From: Solimonas sp040391865
GTDB lineage: Bacteria; Pseudomonadota; Gammaproteobacteria; Nevskiales; Nevskiaceae
NCBI GenBank assembly: GCA_040391865.1
Contig: JBEBWZ010000027.1
Span: 1-31,689, forward strand
DNA length: 31,689 bases
Direction: 5' to 3'
Positions 1 through 8,164 of this stretch are shown here, piece by piece. Within the stretch, counting starts at the first letter, position 1. Every line of letters begins with the position of its first letter. A program made the position numbers and the translations under genes. The notes beneath the pieces are model-generated. The model was not told the DNA's origin. It saw only the letters and a list, made by a program, of their open reading frames with translations, and did not search any database.

Positions 1-1768
1 CGCCTGCCTCCTGCAGCGCCGCCACGCCCTTGCCGGCCAGGACCACGGCCAGCACCGCGATCAGCAGCGAACTGAGCGCGAAGAACTGCGAGATCGGCAG
101 CGTGCGACTGAAGCGCAACATCACCCAGGCGATGACCACCAGCAGCAGCGCCGCCACCACACCGCCGGCGACGATCGCCTGACCATGTCCCTGACTCCAC
201 AGCGCGGCATAGAACAGGATGGTCTCGAACACTTCGCGATAGACCACCACGAACACCAGCAGCAACAGGAACCAGGCCGAGCGCTTCGACAGCGCCGCAC
301 CGAGTTTTTCCTTGATGTAGCGCTGCCATGCGCCCGCCTGACTCTTGCCATGCATCCAGATGCCGACGAACAGCAGCACGATCGCGGCGAACAGGGAGGC
401 GAACCCTTCGGTCAGTTCTCGACTGGCGCCGCTGATGCTGACCAGATAGGTCGCGACGAACCAGGTCGCGACACCGGCGACCAGCGCACCTATCCACCCC
501 GCATGCACATACGGCAGCACCTCGACGCGATCGGCCTTGCGCAGAAACGCAATCATCGCGATCACCACCAGCAGCGCTTCCAGTCCTTCGCGCAGCAGGA
601 TGGTGAAGGCACCGAGGAAGGTCGCCACCGCGCCCGCCTGCTCACCGTCCAGTACGGCCTCGGCCTCGGCGAACAAGCCCTGCAGGATCTCGATCTGCGC
701 CGAAACCTGCGCGGCGGGTGCGTTGCGGCCAATGCGTGCGCGCAACTCCGCCATCTGCCCCTCGATACGGCTCATCAGCGCGGCGTCCTTCGCCGACAAC
801 AGCGGCTCCACCGGCTCGAAACCGTCGAGATACGCCGACAATGCCAGGCTCGCCGCTTCCTTGAGCTGCCCCTGCTGGTAAGCCGCGTTGCTGGCCGCCA
901 GACGCTCGCGAGTCAGCTGCAACGAGCCCTCACTGGTCGGCAGCACGGCCTGCGGGCTGCGCCGCAGGTAGGCCGTCAGGGCGGCCGCATCCTCCTCCCC
1001 GACCTCGGCCGCCAAAGCGGCCGGTGTGATCGAAACCAGAGGCTGCAGGCCGGCCAGTTTGCTGTGCAGGGCCGTATCCTGCTGCCAGCGCCGCGCGCCC
1101 TGCACCGCCAGCGCTTCGGGATAGGCGATGCTGCCGATGTAGAACGCCAGCGCCCAGCGGTCGGCCTCGGGCAGATGCTCGTAGCTGAGCATCGTGGTGC
1201 CTTCAAGACCCTGGGTAATCACCTGGTACAAGGCAAATACGCTGCGCTCATGCGCGCGTTCGACATCGGTGAAATCGATCGGTGCCGGGTCCATGCCCGG
1301 AGCCGCCGGGCCATCGCCGGCCCCACCGGCGCCATGGCAGGCCACGCATTGCTGCGCATACAGGGCCGCGCCCTGTGCCAGATCCGGCAGCTGTGCCGGC
1401 GCCAGCGGCATCGGATGCGCCTGCAGCAGGGTTGCGGCCAGTCCGCGTGCGAGCGTCGCCACCGAATCTGCGTCGGCGTGCGCGGCGACGGCCGTCTGCA
1501 GTTGCACCGCGCCCTGCTGCAGCGCCTCCGACAGCTCGGTCTGCGGCAAGGCCTGCAGCCCGGTCGCCACGGTGTTGGAGAACTCCACCATCTCGGCGTA
1601 TTCGCCCTCGTTGACCACCTGCCCGTCGACCACGGCTCCGCGGTAATCGACGGCCATGTAGTCCAGCAGTCGCCACAAGGTGCGTGCGTCGGTCGCCTGT
1701 GCCGCCGGACTGAGGGTGGCGGCAAGCAGGGCCAGGGACACAAGCAGGGATCGCGCGAGTACGCGCAT
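1..1768 (-). CDS. Cytochrome c / FTR1-family iron permease (3' end outside window)
   Basis: Inner-membrane iron permease of the FTR1/EfeU family fused to a haem domain; it probably takes up iron from the periplasm. An N-terminal signal peptide of about 25 residues is followed by a helical stretch. A c-type haem site follows (CVACH, Cys141, Cys144, His145), with a likely axial Met in GTTMLSYEHLP. The permease then carries both FTR1 signatures: REGLE at residues 393-397 and REVFE at 511-515, each inside a hydrophobic segment. At least 589 residues are visible; the stop lies beyond position 1. The ATG at 1768 is preceded by GGAG (1776-1779 on the reverse strand). A Fur-box-like sequence upstream suggests iron control. 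That the haem domain oxidises Fe2+ or passes electrons during transport is inference. Confidence 0.9.
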   Translation of the reverse strand, partial: MRVLARSLLVSLALLAATLSPAAQATDARTLWRLLDYMAVDYRGAVVDGQVVNEGEYAEMVEFSNTVATGLQALPQTELSEALQQGAVQLQTAVAAHADADSVATLARGLAATLLQAHPMPLAPAQLPDLAQGAALYAQQCVACHGAGGAGDGPAAPGMDPAPIDFTDVERAHERSVFALYQVITQGLEGTTMLSYEHLPEADRWALAFYIGSIAYPEALAVQGARRWQQDTALHSKLAGLQPLVSITPAALAAEVGEEDAAALTAYLRRSPQAVLPTSEGSLQLTRERLAASNAAYQQGQLKEAASLALSAYLDGFEPVEPLLSAKDAALMSRIEGQMAELRARIGRNAPAAQVSAQIEILQGLFAEAEAVLDGEQAGAVATFLGAFTILLREGLEALLVVIAMIAFLRKADRVEVLPYVHAGWIGALVAGVATWFVATYLVSISGASRELTEGFASLFAAIVLLFVGIWMHGKSQAGAWQRYIKEKLGAALSKRSAWFLLLLVFVVVYREVFETILFYAALWSQGHGQAIVAGGVVAALLLVVIAWVMLRFSRTLPISQFFALSSLLIAVLAVVLAGKGVAALQEAG

Positions 1769-1786
1769 CGGCAGACTCCAGCAGGT

Positions 1787-1810
1787 TCAAATGAGAATGA
1801 CTGTATTTTA
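1787..1810 (-). promoter_or_regulatory. Putative Fur box overlapping a -10 element
   Basis: Positions 1787-1805 match the Pseudomonas-type Fur consensus (GATAATGAGAATCATTATC) at 12 of 19 bases, including an intact AATGAGAAT core. On the reverse strand a TAAAAT hexamer (1805-1810) could serve as the -10 of the permease gene, so bound Fur would block the polymerase. No good -35 is visible. The call rests on the core match and on the iron-transport gene 19 bases downstream. Confidence 0.5.
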
Positions 1811-1886
1811 CATCTTCGTCGGTTTGCTGCGAGACTTTTCTGCGCAGCGCCTGAAATTCGCCACCGACGGCACCGAACCGGCGTGA

Positions 1887-1892
1887 GATAAT
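1887..1892 (+). promoter_or_regulatory. Putative -10 element for mfd
   Basis: GATAAT followed by CGCGCCC matches the sigma70 -10 hexamer at five of six bases. It sits about 100 bases upstream of the mfd ATG, so the message would carry a leader of roughly 90 bases holding two hairpins. No convincing -35 hexamer is present. Confidence 0.3.
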
Positions 1893-1913
1893 CGCGCCCA
1901 TCTCCTCTGATAA

Positions 1914-1935
1914 CTCCGGGTTTTTGCCCGCGGAG
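1914..1935 (+). repeat. Small hairpin in the mfd leader
   Basis: CTCCGGG (1914-1920) can pair with CCCGCGGAG (1927-1935) as a seven-base-pair stem with one bulged base and a T-rich loop. It lies between the presumed promoter and the mfd start. It could be leader RNA structure, with no known family recognised. Confidence 0.35.
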
Positions 1936-1958
1936 CCTGGCCCAGTCGCCCGATATCC

Positions 1959-1976
1959 GGGGCTGGCGCCGGCCCC
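1959..1976 (+). repeat. GC-rich inverted repeat with T-rich tail just before mfd (attenuator-like)
   Basis: GGGGCTGGC and GCCGGCCCC form an 18-base near-palindrome with a single G-T pair. It is followed at once by TTCTTTCGATTT and then the mfd ATG at 1993. A strong GC hairpin with a pyrimidine-rich tail resembles an intrinsic terminator, yet it sits inside the leader of the gene. The 15 bases before the ATG contain no Shine-Dalgarno sequence. Confidence 0.4.
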
Positions 1977-1992
1977 TTCTTTCGATTTGCTC

Positions 1993-4900
1993 ATGACCTC
2001 CGAATTCGCCGCCGCTACCGGCCGGCCTGCTGCCCCCCTTCCGATCCGCACCGCTGCGGCCCTGGCGATCGCCCGCGTGGCCGAACCGCAACAAGGCATC
2101 GTGGTGGTGCTGGCCGCCAACGAGCAGCAGGCCTACCGCCTGGAAACGGAGCTGCGTTTCTTCCTGCCGCCGTCGCTGCCGCTGGTGCACCTGCCGGACG
2201 CCGAAGTCCTGCCCTACGACCAGTTCTCGCCGCACCAGGAAATCCTCTCCGACCGTATCGCGGCGTTGCATCGCCTGCCGCAGATGGCGCGCGGCGTGCT
2301 GCTGACCACCGCCGACGCGCTGATCCAGCGCCTGCCACCACGCGAATGGCTGGACAGCCGCGCGTTCCAGCTCCAGGCCGGCGAACGCCTGGACCCGATC
2401 GCGTTCCGCGCGCGCCTGGTCGCCGCCGGCTACCAGTCGGTCTCGGAGGTGCAGACCCAAGGCGAATTCGCGGTGCGCGGCGCCCTGATCGACCTGTTCC
2501 CGATGGGCTCGGCGCAGGCATTCCGGCTCGATCTGTTCGACGACGAGATCGACAGCATCCGCACCTTCGATCCCGAAACCCAGCGCAGTACCGACAAGGT
2601 CGCGGAAATCCGTCTGCTGCCGGCGCGCGAGTTCCCTACCGACAAGGACGGCGTCGAAACCTTCCGCCGTCGCTATCGCGAGTACTTCTCCGGCGATCCG
2701 GCGCGCTCGCGGATCTACGCCGAGGTCAGCAAGAAGCTGATGCCGGGCGGCATCGAATCCTGGCTGCCCTTGTTCTTCGATGAAACCGCGAGCCTCGCCG
2801 ACTATCTGCCTGCCGGTGCACTGCTGATCGCGATGTCCGATCTGCGCGCAGCGCTGGACGAGGACTGGCGCCAGATCGAGGAGCGCTACGAGCGCTATCA
2901 CGGCGATATCGAACGACCGCTGATGAAACCGGCGGACCTGTTCCTGACGCCGGAAGCGGCGCTGCGTTCGGTTGCCACTTTCCCGCAACTGGCCCTGGGC
3001 GGTGCCCATCACGACGCCGCGCCGCTGGCCGCCGAAGCCTTGCAGGCCGGCGGCGATGCCGTGAAACAGTATCTGGCGCAGCAAGAAGACCGGGTGCTGT
3101 TCGTGGCCGAGTCCGCCGGCCGCCGCGAGGCGCTGCTTGGCTGGCTGAAACTGCTGGGCATCCTGCCGCGCGAGTACGCACGCTGGAACGAATTCACCGC
3201 CGACAGGAAGCGTTACGGCATCGTGCTCGGCCCGGTGCAGGAAGGCTTCCGCCTGCCGGACGAGCAGGTCGGCGTGGTTGCCGAGTCGCAGGTATTCGGC
3301 CTGCATGCGCCGCTGCAGACTCCGCGCCGCCGCACCAAGGTGCGCGATCCGGAAACCGTGCTGCGTGATCTGTCGTCGCTGACCGTGGGTTCACCCGTGG
3401 TGCACGTGCAACACGGCGTCGGCCGCTATCAGGGCCTGGAGCGCATCGATGCCGGCGGTGTCGAGGCCGAATACCTGCTGCTGGAAGACGCCAACGCCGC
3501 CACGCTCTATGTGCCGGTGGCCTCGCTGAACCTGATTCACCGCTACACCGGCAGCGAGGCCGAAGCCGCGCCGCTGCACACGCTGGGCTCGGATCGCTGG
3601 AGCAAGGCACAGGCCAAGGCGCGCGAAAAGGCGCATGACGTCGCCGCCGAACTGCTGCAGGTACAGGCACGGCGCATGGCCAAGCCGGGCATGAAGCTGG
3701 CGTTCGATGCCGCGGACTACCAGCTGTTCTGCGAAGGCTTTCCGTTCACGCCGACGCCGGACCAGCAGAAAGCGATCGACGCGGTGCTCGAAGACCTGCA
3801 GGCCGAGAAGACCATGGACCGCGTGGTCTGCGGCGATGTCGGCTTCGGCAAGACCGAGGTCGCGCTGCGCGCCGCCTTCGTCGCCGCACGCGGCGGCCGC
3901 CAGGTCTGCATGCTGGCACCGACCACGCTGCTGGTGGAACAGCACGCCAAGAATTTCGCCGACCGTTTCGCCGACTGGCCGATCCGCGTCGGCGCGCTGT
4001 CGCGCATGCGCACCACCAAGGAACAGAACGCGATGCTGCGCGAACTGGCCGAGGGCAAGCTCGACGTGATCATCGGCACCCATCGTCTGCTGCAGGGCGA
4101 TACCCAGTTCAAGGACCTGGGTCTGGTGATCGTCGACGAGGAACATCGCTTCGGCGTGCGCCACAAGGAGCGCCTGAAGAACCTGCGCGCCGAAGTGGAC
4201 ATGCTGACGCTGACCGCGACGCCGATACCGCGCACGCTCAACATGAGCCTTGCCGGCCTGCGCGACCTGTCGATCATCGCCACGCCGCCGGCCTCGCGGA
4301 TCGCGATCAAGACCTCGGTCAGCGAGTGGAACAACGTGCTGGTGCAGGAAGCCTGCCTGCGCGAGCTGCGCCGCGGCGGTCAGGTCTACGTGCTGCACAA
4401 CGAAGTCGCGAACATCGAAGAGTTCGCGCGCAAGCTGCGCGAGCTGGTGCCGGAGGGTCAGGTGCGCGTGGCGCACGGCCAGCTGCGCGAGCGCGAACTG
4501 GAGCAGGTGATGCTCGATTTCTATCACCAGCGCTTCAACATCCTGGTCTGCACCACGATCATCGAATCCGGCATCGACGTGCCGACCGCCAACACCATCC
4601 TGATCGACCGTGCCGACCAGCTCGGCCTGGCACAGCTGCACCAGCTGCGCGGCCGTGTCGGTCGCAGCCATCACCGCGCCTACGCCTACCTGATGGTGCC
4701 CAGCCGCCGCGGCCTCTCGCCGGACGCCGAAAAGCGCCTGACCGCGATCGAGACCCTGGGCGATCTCGGCTCGGGCTTCGCGCTGGCGACCCACGATCTC
4801 GAAATCCGCGGCGCCGGCGAACTGCTGGGCGAAGGCCAGTCCGGCCAGATCGAGGAAGTGGGTTTCACGATGTACGCCGACCTGCTGGCGCGCGCAGTGA

Positions 4901-5391
4901 GGGCGATCAAGTCCGGCAAGCTCGACGACGCGCCGTTCGGCGGCGCCGACTGCGAGGTCGATCTGGGCGCGGCCGCGCTGATTCCCGACGACTACATTCC
5001 CGACGTGCACACCCGTCTGACCCTGTACAAGCGCGTGGCCGAGGCCGGCGACGACAGCACCCTGCATGAGCTGAAGGTGGAGATGATCGACCGCTTCGGC
5101 CTGCTGCCGGCCGCTGCCGAACGCCTGTTCGACGCCGCGGAACTGCGGGTGTCCGCGCAACAGCTCGGCATCTCGCGGCTGCGCGCCGGGCCGCGTTCGA
5201 TCACGCTGGAGTTCTCCGACAAACCAAATATCGAGCCGATGCGCATCATCAAGCTGGTCCAGACCCAGCCCAAGACCTATCGCCTCGAAGGGCAGAAGCG
5301 GCTGCACCATTACGGCAATTTCGAGGCCCAGGAGAGCCGCGCACCGCAGTCGCGGCAGCTCTTGGCTACACTGACCGGCAAGCCGGTCTGA
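1993..5391 (+). CDS. mfd: Transcription-repair coupling factor Mfd
   Basis: ATP-dependent translocase that removes RNA polymerase stalled at DNA lesions and recruits UvrA. The product has 1132 residues, close to the 1148 of E. coli. The N-terminal UvrB-like module is recognisable (VLPYDQFSPHQEILSDR). Next come the RNA-polymerase-interacting region (VHVQHGVGRYQGLERID) and the RecG-like motor with Walker A GDVGFGKT at residues 614-621, DEEH at 715-718 and TATPIPRTL. The C-terminal TRCF domain follows. The ATG at 1993 gives a family-like N-terminus; an in-frame TTG at 1924 would add 23 unusual residues. Neither start has a good ribosome binding site. csiV begins 26 bases downstream, the order known in Pseudomonas. 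Confidence 0.97.
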   Translation: MTSEFAAATGRPAAPLPIRTAAALAIARVAEPQQGIVVVLAANEQQAYRLETELRFFLPPSLPLVHLPDAEVLPYDQFSPHQEILSDRIAALHRLPQMARGVLLTTADALIQRLPPREWLDSRAFQLQAGERLDPIAFRARLVAAGYQSVSEVQTQGEFAVRGALIDLFPMGSAQAFRLDLFDDEIDSIRTFDPETQRSTDKVAEIRLLPAREFPTDKDGVETFRRRYREYFSGDPARSRIYAEVSKKLMPGGIESWLPLFFDETASLADYLPAGALLIAMSDLRAALDEDWRQIEERYERYHGDIERPLMKPADLFLTPEAALRSVATFPQLALGGAHHDAAPLAAEALQAGGDAVKQYLAQQEDRVLFVAESAGRREALLGWLKLLGILPREYARWNEFTADRKRYGIVLGPVQEGFRLPDEQVGVVAESQVFGLHAPLQTPRRRTKVRDPETVLRDLSSLTVGSPVVHVQHGVGRYQGLERIDAGGVEAEYLLLEDANAATLYVPVASLNLIHRYTGSEAEAAPLHTLGSDRWSKAQAKAREKAHDVAAELLQVQARRMAKPGMKLAFDAADYQLFCEGFPFTPTPDQQKAIDAVLEDLQAEKTMDRVVCGDVGFGKTEVALRAAFVAARGGRQVCMLAPTTLLVEQHAKNFADRFADWPIRVGALSRMRTTKEQNAMLRELAEGKLDVIIGTHRLLQGDTQFKDLGLVIVDEEHRFGVRHKERLKNLRAEVDMLTLTATPIPRTLNMSLAGLRDLSIIATPPASRIAIKTSVSEWNNVLVQEACLRELRRGGQVYVLHNEVANIEEFARKLRELVPEGQVRVAHGQLRERELEQVMLDFYHQRFNILVCTTIIESGIDVPTANTILIDRADQLGLAQLHQLRGRVGRSHHRAYAYLMVPSRRGLSPDAEKRLTAIETLGDLGSGFALATHDLEIRGAGELLGEGQSGQIEEVGFTMYADLLARAVRAIKSGKLDDAPFGGADCEVDLGAAALIPDDYIPDVHTRLTLYKRVAEAGDDSTLHELKVEMIDRFGLLPAAAERLFDAAELRVSAQQLGISRLRAGPRSITLEFSDKPNIEPMRIIKLVQTQPKTYRLEGQKRLHHYGNFEAQESRAPQSRQLLATLTGKPV

Positions 5392-5417
5392 GACCCGGAC
5401 GCAAAGGAAAACCGATC

Positions 5418-6023
5418 GTGGGCAAGCTGATCATTGTGTTGCGCTGGATGGCCGCGATGCTGGCGTTGACGCTGGCAAGCCCGGCCCTGGCCGAAAGCTA
5501 TCGCATGGACGTCATCGTGTTTCTCGACAAGGGCGGCGCGCCGGAAGTCGGTCAGGCGCCGCTGCTGCCGGACTTCCGTGGCGCCATCGAGCTCGACAAT
5601 CCGGCGGCACTGGCCGCCGCCGGCATCCGCATCCTCCCGGATGATCAGTTCGCGCTGGCCGAATCCTGGCAGCGCTTGCGCAACTCCAAGCGCTTCCAGC
5701 CGCTGCTGCGTCTGGCCTGGACCCAGAACGATCCTCCGGCCGAGCGCGGCCCCAGCCTGCGTGTCCGGGTCGGCGCGAAGCAGACGATCAGCGATGCAAG
5801 CAATTTCAGCAGCCAGGAATTGAGCACCGTCGAAGGCACCGTGGCGATGCTGCTCAATCATTACCTGATGGTCGATGCCGATCTGGTCTACACCCAGCCT
5901 GGCGGCTCCGGTCATCACAGCTACCGTCTGAAAGAGCGGCGGCGCATGCGCCGCGACGAACTACACCACCTCGACAGTCCCAAACTGGGAATCGTCGCAC
6001 GGGTGAGCAAGGCCTCACCCTAG
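5418..6023 (+). CDS. csiV: CsiV-family periplasmic protein
   Basis: Predicted periplasmic protein of 201 residues. A signal peptide (hydrophobic core, then SPALAES) is followed by a domain starting YRMDVIVFLDKGG, as in CsiV proteins. In Vibrio cholerae CsiV binds peptidoglycan and supports PBP1A-dependent wall synthesis through LpoA; the role here is inferred. The gene lies right after mfd, the usual position of this family in gammaproteobacteria. The GTG start at 5418 has a good site, AAGGA at 5404-5408. The C-terminal part (HHSYRLKERRRMRRDELHHL) is basic and family-typical. Its stop codon forms part of the Shine-Dalgarno of the next gene, so the two are probably cotranscribed. Confidence 0.75.
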   Translation: MGKLIIVLRWMAAMLALTLASPALAESYRMDVIVFLDKGGAPEVGQAPLLPDFRGAIELDNPAALAAAGIRILPDDQFALAESWQRLRNSKRFQPLLRLAWTQNDPPAERGPSLRVRVGAKQTISDASNFSSQELSTVEGTVAMLLNHYLMVDADLVYTQPGGSGHHSYRLKERRRMRRDELHHLDSPKLGIVARVSKASP

Positions 6024-6031
6024 GAGCTTCC

Positions 6032-6583
6032 ATGTATCGACGCCTTTCCCTCGCTACCCTGCTCGTTGTCGGCCTCACCGGCTGCCTGGGCGATACGGCG
6101 CGGCCGGATCATCCTGAAAACGAGATTGCGCTGACTGCCGCGCCCGAAGCTTGCAGCGCGCGCGCACCCGAGCTTGCACCGAAACTGCGACTGCCACGCA
6201 CCGAAACCCCGGTGAGCCGCAAGGGCACCGATCCGACGCTGGAACTGGCACAGGTGCATACCGTCAACCGGGCGCTGGAACAGGCAGGCGTCTGGACCGA
6301 TTTCGATGACGGCTGGTCGCTGCTGGCGCTGGAGCTGCGCTCCGATGGCGCGCGCGCACTGGCCGTGCGCTTGCGCGATACGCAGCTGCCGCGCAACACC
6401 GCGGTGTGGATCTGTTCCGCCGACAAGCGCGTGCGCCAGGGCCCCTATAGCGAAGCCACCGATGGCGAGCTGTGGACGCCGGTGGTCCCGGGCAACCGTG
6501 CGTTGCTGCATGTCTGGGTGCCCACGGCGCAGAAATCGAATTTCCGAGCACAGCTTGCCGATGTGTACGGCAGCTATCGCTGA
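6032..6583 (+). CDS. Lipoprotein resembling the propeptide-associated domain of secreted trypsin-like proteases
   Basis: A 183-residue lipoprotein of unknown function. The signal peptide ends in the lipobox LTGC, so the mature protein starts at Cys18, followed by Gly-less LGD sequence without Asp at +2, which fits outer-membrane sorting. The body contains AVWICSADKRVRQGPY and GELWTPVVPGN. These resemble the beta-sandwich segment that precedes the catalytic domain in lysyl-endopeptidase-like secreted proteases. No protease His/Asp/Ser motifs exist here or in the next gene. The ATG at 6032 has AGGAG (6022-6026) overlapping the csiV stop, indicating translational linkage. The similarity is recalled by eye and needs a profile search. 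Confidence 0.6.
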   Translation: MYRRLSLATLLVVGLTGCLGDTARPDHPENEIALTAAPEACSARAPELAPKLRLPRTETPVSRKGTDPTLELAQVHTVNRALEQAGVWTDFDDGWSLLALELRSDGARALAVRLRDTQLPRNTAVWICSADKRVRQGPYSEATDGELWTPVVPGNRALLHVWVPTAQKSNFRAQLADVYGSYR

Positions 6584-6613
6584 ACGCAGCGACCTCAGGC
6601 CACGATCCACCTC

Positions 6614-7354
6614 ATGAATCAGCGTCCGCGCAATGCCATCGTCAGCGGCGGCACCGGCGCCATCGGCACCGAAATCTGCCGCAAGCTGCTCGCCAGCGGC
6701 GTCTGCGTCGCCGCCCTGGGACACCCCGGCGAAGCGCCGCAGATCGATGCCCTGCGCGCACAACTGGGCGATGTCCACATTGAGCTGGCCGATCTCGGCG
6801 ACCCTGTTGCCGCGGCAGCGGCGATCGCGAACATCGAGCAGCGGCTGGGCCCGATCGACATCCTGATCAACGCCGCCGGCATCACCCGCGACGCGCGTTT
6901 CGTGAAGATGTCCGTCGAGCAGTGGCAGGCCGTGATGCGCTCGAATCTCGACAGCGTGTTCAACTGCTGCAAGCCACTGTTCGAGAGCATGTGCGCGCGC
7001 GGCTACGGCCGCATCGTCAACCTCGCGTCCGTCAACGGTCAGCGTGGACAGTTCGGGCAGACCAACTACTCCGCGGCCAAGGCCGGCATGCACGGCTTCA
7101 CCATGGCACTGGCGCAGGAAGGCGCGCGTCATGGCGTCACCGTCAACACCGTATCGCCCGGCTATGTGCGCACGCCGATGACCGCCGCGATCAAACCCGA
7201 AGCACTGCAGGCGATCACTGCACAGATTCCGCTCGGACGCATGGCCGAGACCGGCGACATCGCGCGCGCGGTGCTGTTCCTCTGCGCCGAGGACGCCGGC
7301 TACATCACCGGCGCAAATCTGCCGGTCAACGGCGGTTTGTACATGTCGGCCTGA
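6614..7354 (+). CDS. phaB: Acetoacetyl-CoA reductase-like short-chain dehydrogenase (PhaB/FabG family)
   Basis: NADPH-dependent 3-ketoacyl-CoA reductase of 246 residues, most like PhaB, which makes (R)-3-hydroxybutyryl-CoA for polyhydroxyalkanoate. The Rossmann nucleotide loop is SGGTGAIG (residues 11-18). NAAGITRD is the structural motif. The catalytic residues are Ser139, Tyr152 and Lys156. NGQRGQFGQTNYSAAKAGMH and the C-terminal VNGGLYMSA are the PhaB-like parts. No phaA or phaC lies nearby, so a FabG-like role in fatty acid metabolism cannot be excluded. The gene starts 30 bases after the lipoprotein gene with only a weak ribosome binding site. Confidence 0.78.
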   Translation: MNQRPRNAIVSGGTGAIGTEICRKLLASGVCVAALGHPGEAPQIDALRAQLGDVHIELADLGDPVAAAAAIANIEQRLGPIDILINAAGITRDARFVKMSVEQWQAVMRSNLDSVFNCCKPLFESMCARGYGRIVNLASVNGQRGQFGQTNYSAAKAGMHGFTMALAQEGARHGVTVNTVSPGYVRTPMTAAIKPEALQAITAQIPLGRMAETGDIARAVLFLCAEDAGYITGANLPVNGGLYMSA

Positions 7355-7366
7355 GCGAGCTGCTGC

Positions 7367-7390
7367 GCGCTAACGGTACTGCGTTGGCGC
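7367..7390. terminator. Hairpin between convergent phaB and mtnP
   Basis: GCGCTAACG (7367-7375) pairs with CGTTGGCGC (7382-7390) through nine positions including one wobble, around a six-base loop. It fills the short gap between two convergent genes and could end transcription from both sides. Neither side has a U tract, so it is at best a weak intrinsic terminator. Confidence 0.35.
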
Positions 7391-8160
7391 TACGCTATTG
7401 CCGGCAATGCGCGTTCGAGAATCGCGCGCACCTTGCCCATGCCGGCAGCGATCGACTGCTCGATCTCGGCATGGATGTCGCCGACACCCTTCACCCCGGC
7501 GGCCCAGTTCACCGACACCGCCAGACAGGCATAGTCGATGCCCAGCTCGCGCGCCAGCGCCAGTTCCGGCATCCCGGTCATGCCGACCATGTCGCAGCCG
7601 TCACGCAGCAGGCGACGGATCTCCGCCGGCGACTCCAGGCGCGGCCCTTGAGTGACGCCGAGCACGCCGGCACCCGCCAGCGTGGTGCCGGAAGCCTGCG
7701 CCGCCTGGGCCAGCGCAGCACGCAGTTGCGGTGCATAGGGCGCGCTGAAATCGACGTGATGCAGCTCCGAGCCCGGCGCACCGTCGGAGTAGGTGTGCTC
7801 GCGGCCATAGGTGTAATCGATCACGTCATCGGGGACCGCGACCTCGCCCGGTGCAAACCAGTCGGCGATGCCGCCGACTGCCGCGATCGCGATCACGCTG
7901 CGCACGCCCGCCTGCTGCAGCGCCCACAGATTGGCGCGGTAGTTGATCGCATGCGGCGGAATCTTGTGTCCCTCGCCATGACGCGCGAGAAAGATCGCGC
8001 GCGTGCCGTACACCGTGCCTTCCAGCAGCGGTGCGCTGGCGGCGCCGTAAGGCGTATCGACCACCTGCTGCCGTTCGATCTGCAGCCCCGGCCACTGGTT
8101 CATGCCGGTGCCGCCAATTACGGCTACGGTTGCGGAACGCCGGGAATCGGAAGTCGTCAT
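7390..8160 (-). CDS. mtnP: S-methyl-5'-thioinosine phosphorylase (MTAP/PNP family)
   Basis: Purine nucleoside phosphorylase of the MTAP/PNP family, 256 residues. It splits methylthioinosine with phosphate into hypoxanthine and methylthioribose-1-phosphate. Visible motifs are IGGTGM at the start, the phosphate-site ARHGEGHKIPPHAINYRAN, GVTQGPRLESPAEIR and GMTGMPELALARE. In the base-binding loop SVNWAAG, Asn218 occupies the region where adenine-specific MTAPs carry Asp, which favours a 6-oxopurine substrate. The Pseudomonas aeruginosa homologue, also near mfd and nagZ, is a known MTI phosphorylase. hpt ends four bases upstream, and its enzyme would use the hypoxanthine released, which supports the MTI assignment. 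Confidence 0.85.
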   Translation of the reverse strand: MTTSDSRRSATVAVIGGTGMNQWPGLQIERQQVVDTPYGAASAPLLEGTVYGTRAIFLARHGEGHKIPPHAINYRANLWALQQAGVRSVIAIAAVGGIADWFAPGEVAVPDDVIDYTYGREHTYSDGAPGSELHHVDFSAPYAPQLRAALAQAAQASGTTLAGAGVLGVTQGPRLESPAEIRRLLRDGCDMVGMTGMPELALARELGIDYACLAVSVNWAAGVKGVGDIHAEIEQSIAAGMGKVRAILERALPAIA

Positions 8161-8164
8161 TGCC

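Noticed and set aside
185..1891. 568-codon plus-strand open frame
   Set aside because: Antisense to the iron permease, whose frame carries the haem and FTR1 motifs. The composition (long runs of Gln, Arg, His) is typical of a GC-rich shadow frame.
1219..3306. 695-codon minus-strand open frame
   Set aside because: Spans the mfd start and part of the permease in the wrong frame; no domain evidence.
3391..5310. 639-codon minus-strand open frame
   Set aside because: Lies entirely opposite mfd, has no recognisable motif, and mfd is certain.
6614..7354. Start of a polyhydroxyalkanoate synthesis cluster
   Set aside because: Only the reductase is present; no phaC, phaA or phasin lies beside it, and the next gene is convergent.
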